Below are positions 46,171 through 52,734 of a DNA stretch of 64,000 nt, piece after piece. The stretch covers positions 2,418,001 to 2,482,000 of the forward strand of contig NZ_BAABKV010000001.1 in assembly GCF_039544005.1 (NCBI RefSeq), read 5' to 3'. The notes beneath the pieces were generated by a model. The model searched no databases, was not told where the DNA came from, and saw only the letters and a program-made list of their open reading frames with translations. Source of the DNA: Kitasatospora paranensis. GTDB taxonomy: Bacteria > Actinomycetota > Actinomycetes > Streptomycetales > Streptomycetaceae. A program made the translations under genes and the position numbers. Position 1 is the stretch's first letter; every line of letters begins with the position of its first letter.

Positions 46171-46659
46171 ATGGGACCGAGCCGCCACGACCTGCTGACC
46201 GTCGGCCAACTGGCCGCCCGCAGCGGGCTGGCCCCCTCCGCACTGCGCTACTACGAGCGACTGGGCCTGATCCACGCCGAACGGACTGCCGGCAACCAGC
46301 GCCGCTACGCCCGGACGACGCTGCGCCGGATCGCGTTCGTCCGCGCCGCCCAGCGGGTCGGGCTGTCCCTGGAGGAGGCCGGCACCGCACTGGGCCGACT
46401 GCCGGAGGACCGTGCCCCGAGCCCCGCCGAGTGGGGCGCGGTGGCCGGCACCTGGCAGAGCCGCATCGACCGGCAGATCGCCGAACTCGAACTTCTCAAA
46501 AGGAAGTTGACCGGATGCATCGGCTGCGGCTGCCTGTCGCTGACGCACTGCTCGCTGTACAACGCGGAGGACCGGGCGGGAGACGCCGGGCCGGGTGCGC
46601 GCTACCTGCTGACCGGGGATCCGGCCGCGGGCCCCGCACCGGTACCGGCCGAGGACTGA
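46171..46659 (+). CDS. soxR: SoxR redox-sensing MerR-family regulator
   Basis: A 162-aa MerR protein with the winged helix LTVGQLAARSGLAPSALRYYERLGLI and coiled-coil dimer helix (IDRQIAELELLKRKL). The [2Fe-2S] ligands form CIGCGCLSLTHC (C-x2-C-x-C-x5-C), the SoxR hallmark. It therefore senses redox-cycling compounds. The tail (about 40 residues, Ala/Pro/Gly-rich) is of the long actinobacterial type. It is divergent from the split transketolase genes across the SoxR box. The known Streptomyces targets I recall are oxidoreductases and transporters, not a transketolase. Confidence 0.95.
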   Translation: MGPSRHDLLTVGQLAARSGLAPSALRYYERLGLIHAERTAGNQRRYARTTLRRIAFVRAAQRVGLSLEEAGTALGRLPEDRAPSPAEWGAVAGTWQSRIDRQIAELELLKRKLTGCIGCGCLSLTHCSLYNAEDRAGDAGPGARYLLTGDPAAGPAPVPAED

Positions 46660-46746
46660 TCGTCCGCTGTCCGGATCCAGCCATCGGGTGATCACGATCG
46701 ACCGGTTCCCCGCGAACGGCGCGGCGGGCCCGTCTATGCTGCCCGG

Positions 46747-46782
46747 GTGAGCGCCGACCAGCCACGGGGAGCTTGGACATGA
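46747..46782 (+). CDS. 11-aa mini-ORF coupled to the methyltransferase
   Basis: GTG 46747 stands 6 nt after TATGCT (46735-46740), so it would be the first codon of a leaderless message. It encodes VSADQPRGAWT and ends in ATGA with the methyltransferase start. Its translation could feed ribosomes to the main gene or regulate it. Evidence is positional only. Confidence 0.45.
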   Translation: MSADQPRGAWT

Positions 46783-47627
46783 CCGACAATCAGGACGTCT
46801 CGCTGGAGTGGATGTCCACCGACGAGGAGCCCGGCCCGCAGGTCGACCTGCGTCCGGAGATACCCCACCCCGCCCGGATGTACGACTACTACCTGGGCGG
46901 CAAGGACAACTTCCCGGCGGACCGCGAGGCCGCGGAGAAGGTGCTGGCGCTCAGCCCCCTGGTCCGGCTCAGCGCCCAGGCCAACCGGGCGTTCCTGCAG
47001 CGCGCCGTCCGGCACCTCGCCGAGCTCGGCGTCGACCGGTTCGTGGACATCGGCACCGGCATCCCGACCGTCGGCAACACCCACGAGACCGCGCAGCTCG
47101 TCCTGCCGGACGCCCGGGTCGCCTACCTGGACAACGACCCGATCGTGCTGGTGCACAGCCGGGCCCTGCTGGCCGGCGCGGGACGCGGCACGGTCACCGT
47201 CCGCCAGGCCGACCTGCGCGAGCCTGCGGCGATCCTGGCGGACCCGGTGGTCCGCGACCTGCTGGACGCCGGGCAGCCGGTCGCGCTGCTGCTCTTCGCG
47301 GTGCTGCACTTCATCGACGACGCGGACGACCCGTACGCGATCGTCCGGCAGCTGGTCGACGCGCTGCCCTCCGGCAGCTACCTCGCCCTCTCGCACGCCA
47401 CCGGCGACTTCACCGACCCGGCGCAGGCCGCCAAGGGCCCGATGGTCTACCGCAGCGCCACGGCGCAGCTGAGCCTGCGCAGCAAGGAGCAGGTGCAGCG
47501 GTTCTTCGACGGCCTGGAGCTGCTGGAGCCCGGCCTGGTCACCGCACCGCAGTGGCGCCCGGAGCAGGCCCCGACGGCCGAGGACGCCGAGATCGCCATC
47601 TGGTCGGGCGTCGCCCGCAAGCCCTGA
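46779..47627 (+). CDS. DUF574-type SAM-dependent methyltransferase
   Basis: This 282-aa protein belongs to the large Streptomyces family with HPARMYDYYLGGKDNFPADREAA near the N-terminus. SAM-binding residues follow in FVDIGTGIPTVGNTHE, with YLDNDPIVLVHSRALLAG and VALLLFAVLHFIDDADDPY. ATG 46779 has GGGGAG about 9 nt upstream and overlaps the mini-ORF stop; TTG at 46773 is the alternative. Substrates of this family are mostly unknown. The gene lies 120 bp after soxR with an independent promoter. Confidence 0.92.
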   Translation: MTDNQDVSLEWMSTDEEPGPQVDLRPEIPHPARMYDYYLGGKDNFPADREAAEKVLALSPLVRLSAQANRAFLQRAVRHLAELGVDRFVDIGTGIPTVGNTHETAQLVLPDARVAYLDNDPIVLVHSRALLAGAGRGTVTVRQADLREPAAILADPVVRDLLDAGQPVALLLFAVLHFIDDADDPYAIVRQLVDALPSGSYLALSHATGDFTDPAQAAKGPMVYRSATAQLSLRSKEQVQRFFDGLELLEPGLVTAPQWRPEQAPTAEDAEIAIWSGVARKP

Positions 47628-47688
47628 CCGACCGTCGGCACAGGCTCCGGACCGCCCCTCGGCAGCCCGAGGACCAGGACACCGCCTC

Positions 47689-48351
47689 ATGACCCCGAAC
47701 CCGGACGCCTGGCCGGCGCTCGCCGCGCCGGCCGGGCGGCACGGCGATCGGCACGTCGACCTGCTCGTGGTCGAGGCGGACGGCCTCACCGGACCGGCGC
47801 TGTCGCTGTCCGTCGGGGCCACGCCGGACGACTACTGGGCGGCGGTCGGCTTCGACTCGGGCGCGGAAGTCCTGGAGTCGATCACCATCGCTGCTCGGAC
47901 CGTCGCACTGACCGGTCCCTCCGGCCGTTGGGGCTGCCGGGGCGAACGGGACCCACGGTGCGCCGCAGAACGACCAGGCACCGCCGTGACGATCACCCGC
48001 AGGGCCGGATCGCGAGGGCCGCGGCAGCGACCGTGCCGAGGCGGGCGTGGGCCGGCTTCGTCCCGCGCTCGGTCCGGGCAGGAGCGGCTCGCCCGCGGTC
48101 CGTCCGGGCGGACTCAACGGGAGGGTTCGGCCGGGGACCGCATGCCGAGCCACTGCTCGGCGCCCCAGGCCTCGAACCGCTCCACCTCGGTGAAACCCAG
48201 CTTCACCGCGAGACGCATCGAGCCTTCGTTGGCGGTCTGGGTGGTGAGCACCACCGGCTCACCGGGAAGGGCGCCGGCGAGCCAGCCGAGTGCTGCCGCG
48301 CACGCCTCGGCGGCGTACCCGAATCCCCATGCCCGCGGCAGGAACAGGTAG
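47689..48351 (+). CDS. Hypothetical protein; 3' half doubtful
   Basis: ATG 47689 opens a reading frame whose first 75 residues (MTPNPDAWPALAAPAGRHG, DLLVVEADGLTGPALSLSVGA, AAVGFDSGAEVLES) look coding. After about 47905 the translation becomes Arg/Pro/Ser-rich, loses coding character, and from 48114 runs antisense to the GNAT gene. A lost base near 47900, or degradation of the 3' part, would explain this. I could not find a better continuation by adding one base. Treat it as a truncated or decayed gene. Confidence 0.35.
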   Translation: MTPNPDAWPALAAPAGRHGDRHVDLLVVEADGLTGPALSLSVGATPDDYWAAVGFDSGAEVLESITIAARTVALTGPSGRWGCRGERDPRCAAERPGTAVTITRRAGSRGPRQRPCRGGRGPASSRARSGQERLARGPSGRTQREGSAGDRMPSHCSAPQASNRSTSVKPSFTARRIEPSLAVWVVSTTGSPGRAPASQPSAAAHASAAYPNPHARGRNR

Positions 48352-48653
48352 CCGAGATCGGCCTTCCCCGCGGCGGCGGGGCGGCGGTGCCCGGTGGCCC
48401 TCCTGAGCAGGATCTGGCCGATCATCGACCCGTCGAGATCGACGACGAAGCTCCCGGGCCACCGCTCGGGCGCCCCGGGCAGCTCGCGCTCGAGCTCGTC
48501 GCGGGGACGGGGGCCGCCGAGGTAGGTGTGCACCTCCGGCGAGGCGAGCAGCTCGACGAAGGCCGCGCGGTCCCGGGTCTCGGACGCACGGAGCACGAGC
48601 CTCTCCGTCCTGATCGGCTCGGGCGGCCACCTCACGGATCCCAGATGTTCCAT
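48114..48653 (-). CDS. GNAT-family N-acetyltransferase (RimJ/RimL-like)
   Basis: This 179-aa protein starts MEHLGSVRWPPEPIRTERL, the usual RimJ/L opening IRTERLVLR. It then has the acetyl-CoA-binding strands (DLGYLFLPRAWGFGYAAEACAAALGW, R/Q-x-x-G-x-G/A type) and VVLTTQTANEGSMRLAVKLGFTEVERFE. TAGCGT stands 6 nt before ATG 48653, suggesting a leaderless message. Acceptor is unknown (protein N-terminus or small amine). Confidence 0.9.
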   Translation of the reverse strand: MEHLGSVRWPPEPIRTERLVLRASETRDRAAFVELLASPEVHTYLGGPRPRDELERELPGAPERWPGSFVVDLDGSMIGQILLRRATGHRRPAAAGKADLGYLFLPRAWGFGYAAEACAAALGWLAGALPGEPVVLTTQTANEGSMRLAVKLGFTEVERFEAWGAEQWLGMRSPAEPSR

Positions 48654-48719
48654 CCCCGCACGCTACCCGCCCACCGCACGGGACGTTCGACCCCGCCCGG
48701 GTCCGAACCGCGAACAGCC

Positions 48720-49319
48720 CTAACCGGCCTGACGTTCCTTGAGCTGCTGCCAGACCTCGTCGACCCGGGCGGCGAGGTCGGCGAGCGGGCCGCTGTTGTC
48801 GATGACGACGTCGGCGACGGCGAGGCGGTCCGTCCGGGTGGCCTGCGCGGCCATCCGGGCCCGCGCCTCGTCCTCGGTCATGCCGCGCAGCCGTACCAGC
48901 CGGTCGATCCGGACGTCGTCGGGCACGTCCACCACGATCACCAGCTCGTACAGACCCGCGAGGCCGTTCTCGGCGAGCAGCGGGACGTCGTGCACCACGA
49001 TGTCGTCGGGGCCGGCGGCCGCTTCGAGTTCGGCGGAACGGGCCCGCACCAGCGGGTGGACGATCGCGTTGAGCGCAGCGAGCCGGCCGGGGTCGGCGAA
49101 GACCAGGGCGCCGAGCGCGGGGCGGTCGAGCGCACCGTCGGGCAGCAGGACCCCGGGGCCGAACTCGGCGGCCACGGCCCGCAGGCCGTCGGTGCCGGGG
49201 GCGACCACCTCACGGGCGATCAGGTCCGAGTCGACGATCACCGCGCCGTGGGCGGCGAGCCGCCGCGACACCTCGCTCTTGCCTGCGCCGATCCCGCCGG
49301 TCAGTCCGATCCTCAGCAT
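48720..49319 (-). CDS. coaE: Dephospho-CoA kinase
   Basis: Last step of coenzyme A synthesis. The 199-aa protein has the P-loop [16 protein letters not shown] at residues 6-21, [38 protein letters not shown] and [24 protein letters not shown], all standard CoaE. TAGCCT stands 6 nt upstream of ATG 49319: leaderless pattern. The divergent phosphodiesterase gene starts 208 bp away. Confidence 0.96.
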   Translation of the reverse strand: MLRIGLTGGIGAGKSEVSRRLAAHGAVIVDSDLIAREVVAPGTDGLRAVAAEFGPGVLLPDGALDRPALGALVFADPGRLAALNAIVHPLVRARSAELEAAAGPDDIVVHDVPLLAENGLAGLYELVIVVDVPDDVRIDRLVRLRGMTEDEARARMAAQATRTDRLAVADVVIDNSGPLADLAARVDEVWQQLKERQAG

Positions 49320-49526
49320 GGCGTCAGGCTATCGCCCGGCGCGGACGCGCCCGGATCCGGCCCGGCACCGGCCCGGCACCGGGAACCGACGGTGAACATC
49401 GGGTGCCGGGGCGGCGAACTCTGCTGGGGCGGGCCGTCCGCAGTCCGGGCGGGGGTGTCCGGGCGGGTTAGGGTCTCGGACACGTCGATCCGTTCGACTC
49501 GCCGCATCCGTCGAGAGGAGCACTCC

Positions 49527-50444
49527 GTGTCCGCCCCCTGGCCCTGCGGGCCCCGCCGTGTCCTGGTCGTCGGTGTCGACGGCGTCCGCCTGGACCTGCT
49601 GCCCGAACTGCACACCCCGCACCTGGACGGGGTGGCCGGAGCCGGCTTCCTGGCCCGGGTGGAGGTCGACGAGGCGACACCCACCATGTCCGGCCCGTGC
49701 TGGGCGACGATCACCACCGGGGTGGGGGTGGCCAAGCACGGCGTGTTCGGCAACCATCTCGGCGGCAACCGGCTGGACGTCTTCCCGGACTTCACCACCC
49801 GGCTGGCGGCCGTGCACCGCCGGCGGACCTTCGCCGCGGGCGGCTGGGAGCCGCTGTTCCTGGCCCGCAGCGGCGGCCCGCTGTTCGCGGCGCCGGGACG
49901 GCTGTCCTACATCGCGCCGCTCGCGGACACTCCGGAGGCCTGGGAGGAGTGCGACGAGCGGGTCACCGCCGAGGCCGAGTACGTGCTCGGACGCAGCGAC
50001 GACGACCCGCAGGCCTCGTTCGTCTACCTCGGGGCGGCCGACGAGACCGCGCACTTCCTGGGCTGCGGAGAGGAGTACCGGCGCTCGGTGGAGGCCGCCG
50101 ACCGGCGGTTGGGCCGGCTGCTGGCGGCCGTCCGGGGCCGGGCCTCGTACCCGGACGAGGAGTGGACGGTCATCGTGGTGACCGACCACGGCCACGTCCC
50201 GGCGGGCGGCCACGGCGGGCGCAGCGAGCTGGAACGGACGGCGTGGATCGCCGCCTGCGGCCCGGGCATCGTGCCGGGCGGGCCGGTGCGCCCGCCGCAC
50301 CACACGGATGTCGCCGCGCACGTGTACGCGGCGCTGGAGATCGTCCCGGATCCGCACTGGACCCTGGACGGACGGCCGTTCACGGCTGCGCCGGAGCCCG
50401 CCCCGGTGCCGGCGTCGGGTCCGGTCCCGGTGCCGGCGGGCTGA
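49527..50444 (+). CDS. Alkaline-phosphatase-superfamily phosphodiesterase/pyrophosphatase
   Basis: A 305-aa protein of the nucleotide pyrophosphatase/phosphodiesterase type. The opening VLVVGVDGVRLDLLPELHTP has the first metal Asp, the nucleophile Thr lies in EATPTMSGPCWATITTG, and the later metal sites are in YLGAADETAHFLG and VVTDHGHVPAGGHGG. GTG 49527 follows GAGAGGAG. There is no signal peptide, so it is probably cytoplasmic. A longer frame extending to 47928 is an artefact of GC-rich DNA. Substrate is unknown. Confidence 0.88.
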   Translation: MSAPWPCGPRRVLVVGVDGVRLDLLPELHTPHLDGVAGAGFLARVEVDEATPTMSGPCWATITTGVGVAKHGVFGNHLGGNRLDVFPDFTTRLAAVHRRRTFAAGGWEPLFLARSGGPLFAAPGRLSYIAPLADTPEAWEECDERVTAEAEYVLGRSDDDPQASFVYLGAADETAHFLGCGEEYRRSVEAADRRLGRLLAAVRGRASYPDEEWTVIVVTDHGHVPAGGHGGRSELERTAWIAACGPGIVPGGPVRPPHHTDVAAHVYAALEIVPDPHWTLDGRPFTAAPEPAPVPASGPVPVPAG

Positions 50445-50502
50445 GGGAGCGGCAGAGGTCCGGCGCGGTCCGGCGGCGGACGGGCGCTCCGGCGGCGAGC
50501 GG

Positions 50503-51135
50503 TCAGCGGTGCAGCAGCAGCGCGACCTCGCGCCCCTCGACGTCGCGGCAGCCGGTGACCGAGAGCCCGTCCGGGTCGACGAGGAGCGCGAGGGCGGGCC
50601 CGTCGGCCGCCGACAGCCAGCCCTCCGCGAAGTCGTCGGGCAGGCCGACCGCTCCGCCTGCCGACACCCCGGCCCGCTCCGACCCGGCAGCCGGGTGCCC
50701 CGCCCGGCCTCGCTCCCCCGCACTGCTCGCCTCCCCCGCGCGGCTGCCCTCCCCGCCCGGGCGGCGGGCAGCGGTGAGAGCCCGCGCCAGGAGAGCGGCG
50801 GGCCCGCCGTCCGGGAACGCGTGGACCAGCAGGACGCCCGAGTCGGTGTCGAGCCGGTCACCGTCCTCGTCCGCCTCGACCGGGAGGGTCTCACCGTGGC
50901 GCAGCAGAGCCGCCACGACCTCCGTACGCTCGGCGTCGCCGCCCAGGACGAGGTAGGCCACCAGGCCGCGGGGGGCGGCGAGGACGTAGCCGCCACCGCC
51001 CAGCGGATCCCCGACGCTCAGGGATGCGCCGGACGGCACCGGCAGCTCCACCCGGCGCAGCGGCCACGGCGTGCCCGGGTCGAGGCCTGCGTCGAGCGCG
51101 GGCAGGGCGGCGAGCAGGTCGGGCAGGACGTCCAC
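50503..51135 (-). CDS. Hypothetical protein
   Basis: A 210-aa protein with no family I recognise. It starts VDVLPDLLAALPALDAGLD; the GTG at 51135 is chosen since GGAGG lies 7 nt upstream. The middle is low-complexity (Gly/Ala/Ser/Arg-rich RRPGGEGSRAGEASSAGERG) between two better conserved regions: LAAPRGLVAYLVLGGDAERTEVVAALL and PALALLVDPDGLSVTGCRDVEGREV. The order suggests a two-lobed soluble fold with a flexible linker. Confidence 0.6.
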   Translation of the reverse strand: MDVLPDLLAALPALDAGLDPGTPWPLRRVELPVPSGASLSVGDPLGGGGYVLAAPRGLVAYLVLGGDAERTEVVAALLRHGETLPVEADEDGDRLDTDSGVLLVHAFPDGGPAALLARALTAARRPGGEGSRAGEASSAGERGRAGHPAAGSERAGVSAGGAVGLPDDFAEGWLSAADGPALALLVDPDGLSVTGCRDVEGREVALLLHR

Positions 51136-51279
51136 GGTCACTCCTCCGTAGGGTGTCCGACGAAGGACGGCGGGCGGGGGCGGCCGGTTCCTGACACCGC
51201 ATCGGGGCGCGGCGGCCGTGCCGGGCCCCTGACGCGGCGCCACGTGACTGCCCGCCGGCACGGCGGCCCGCCGGGCAGG

Positions 51280-51921
51280 TCAGCCCAGGTCGATCTGCTC
51301 CCCCGCCTTGAGCTGGGTGAACGGCGTGCCGGTGCCGGGACCGCCCTCGCCGAGCAGCCGGCCGTGCACCATCTGGCCGACCTCGCTGAGCACCGCCTCG
51401 TGGATGCCGACCGCCCGCCCGGCACCTGCCTCCCGGGTGTAGTCGATCAGTTCGGACACCTTGGCCCAGGGGCCGGCGATGGGCAGCAGCAGGGTGTCGA
51501 CCCGGTGCGGCGGCAGGGTGAGCGCGTCACCGGGGTGGAAGAGCCGGCCGTCGAGCAGGAAGCCGACGTTGCCGACCCGCGGAATGTCGGGGTGGATGAC
51601 GGCGTGCCACTCGCCGTGGACGCTCACGTCGAGGCCGTCGATGTCGAACGCGTCGCCCTCGCCGACCACCCGGACGTGGGCGGCGATGCCCTCCAGCTGG
51701 TCGGCGACCGCCCGGTTGGTCCAGATCCGCAGACCCGGGTCGGCCTCGACGGCGGCGCGCAGCCGGTCCTCGGCGAAGTGGTCCATGTGCTCGTGGGTGA
51801 TCAGGACGGCGCCCGCGCCCTGCAGCGCGTCGGCCTCGGTGAACAGGCCCGGGTCGATGACGACCGTGGTGTCCCCGTGCTCGATCCGGACGCAGGCGTG
51901 CCCAAGCTTTGTCAGTCGCAT
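51280..51921 (-). CDS. MBL-fold metallo-hydrolase (UPF0173-like)
   Basis: A 213-aa hydrolase opening MRLTKLGHACVRIEHGDTTVVIDPG. It has ITHEHMDHFAED (HxHxDH), with later ligands in HGEWHAVIH and LFHPGDALTLP. This short type resembles UPF0173 hydrolases and L-ascorbate-6-P lactonase-like proteins. TATTGT stands 7 nt before ATG 51921, a leaderless promoter. It is divergent from a MarR regulator and shares an operator with it, so it is a likely target. Substrate is unknown. Confidence 0.88.
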   Translation of the reverse strand: MRLTKLGHACVRIEHGDTTVVIDPGLFTEADALQGAGAVLITHEHMDHFAEDRLRAAVEADPGLRIWTNRAVADQLEGIAAHVRVVGEGDAFDIDGLDVSVHGEWHAVIHPDIPRVGNVGFLLDGRLFHPGDALTLPPHRVDTLLLPIAGPWAKVSELIDYTREAGAGRAVGIHEAVLSEVGQMVHGRLLGEGGPGTGTPFTQLKAGEQIDLG

Positions 51922-51931
51922 GGGGCAAACA

Positions 51932-51961
51932 ATACAGCAAGACTGCACAGTTTCGCTGTAT
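51932..51961. promoter_or_regulatory. MarR operator between the MBL and MarR genes
   Basis: ATACAGC (51932-51938) and GCTGTAT (51955-51961) are a perfect 7-bp inverted repeat with a 16-bp spacer that contains CTGCACAG. It overlaps the TATTGT -10 of the MBL gene and lies 10 bp upstream of the TAGCAT -10 of the MarR gene, so one protein could repress both. Confidence 0.65.
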
Positions 51962-51983
51962 ACCCGTCGGGTAGCATGGCCCC

Positions 51984-52460
51984 ATGGACGACGCCGACCT
52001 CCAGCGAGCCGAGCACACCGCGCACGGCGCCCCGGACGCCGAGGGCCCGGACGCCGCAACCCTCGAACTCGCCGCCGAGCTCCGCAACGCCGTCGGCGAA
52101 CTCGTCCGCGCACTGCGCCCCGGTGACGAACTGCCGCAGAACCAGGCGGCCGTCCTCGGCCGTCTCGTCCGCGAGGGCCCGCACACCACCAGCGAGCTCG
52201 CCGCCCTCCAGCGGGTCCGCCACCAGTCGATGGCCCGCACCGTCGCCCTGCTCACCGAGGCCGGACTCGTCGCCCAGCACCCGCACCCCACCGACGGCCG
52301 CAAGCTCGTCCTCACCGCCACACCGGACGGCACCGCCGCCCTGCACGCCCAGCGGGCCCGGCGCGAGGGCGAGATCGCCGCCGCCATCACCCGGCGGCTG
52401 ACCCCCGACGAGCAGCGCCTGCTGCGCGAGGCCGTCCCACTGCTGCGCCGCCTGTCCTGA
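51984..52460 (+). CDS. MarR-family transcriptional regulator
   Basis: A 158-aa winged-helix dimer. The core is DELPQNQAAVLGRLVREGPHTTSELAALQRVRHQSMARTVALLTEAGLVAQHPHPTDGRKLVLTATPDG, with the wing DGRK. TAGCAT stands 6 nt before ATG 51984, a leaderless start. It is divergent from the MBL hydrolase, with the operator-like repeat between them. Confidence 0.92.
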   Translation: MDDADLQRAEHTAHGAPDAEGPDAATLELAAELRNAVGELVRALRPGDELPQNQAAVLGRLVREGPHTTSELAALQRVRHQSMARTVALLTEAGLVAQHPHPTDGRKLVLTATPDGTAALHAQRARREGEIAAAITRRLTPDEQRLLREAVPLLRRLS

Positions 52461-52585
52461 CCCGGCCCGCGCCGCAGGCCGCACGCCACCCGCGCGGGCG
52501 AATCGCGGGCCGCCGCCGCTACCCGGGCCCGGGGCCGCGCGTTGGGCAGACCGCCCAGCACCGCCCGCCCGAAGGGACGCCCGCC

Positions 52586-52729
52586 ATGAACCCCGTCCGC
52601 ACCGCCCTCGTCCTCGCCGCCGTCTGCGGCCTGCTTCTCGCCGGCGCCGGCTCCGCCGCGGCCTGCGGTCCGCTGGACCTCGCGGCCGGCCTCGCGCCCG
52701 GCTTCGGCAACGCCTGCGTCAACCGCTGA
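52586..52729 (+). CDS. 47-aa secreted peptide
   Basis: ATG 52586 follows GAAGGGACG. The peptide has a signal sequence (MNPVRTALVLAAVCGLLLAG, then a small-residue cleavage region AGSAAA) and a mature part of about 22 residues: CGPLDLAAGLAPGFGNAC, then VNR. Two cysteines 17 residues apart could close one disulfide. It is short, Gly/Ala/Leu-rich and not recognised. Its stop is 5 bp from the convergent MMPL stop. It may be a surface peptide or a small extracellular signal; no processing genes are nearby. Confidence 0.65.
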   Translation: MNPVRTALVLAAVCGLLLAGAGSAAACGPLDLAAGLAPGFGNACVNR

Positions 52730-52734
52730 CGACG

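Noticed and set aside
47928-49526. Long upstream extension of the phosphodiesterase frame
   Set aside because: It runs antisense to GNAT and coaE. The GTG at 49527 has a strong ribosome site and the conserved protein begins there.
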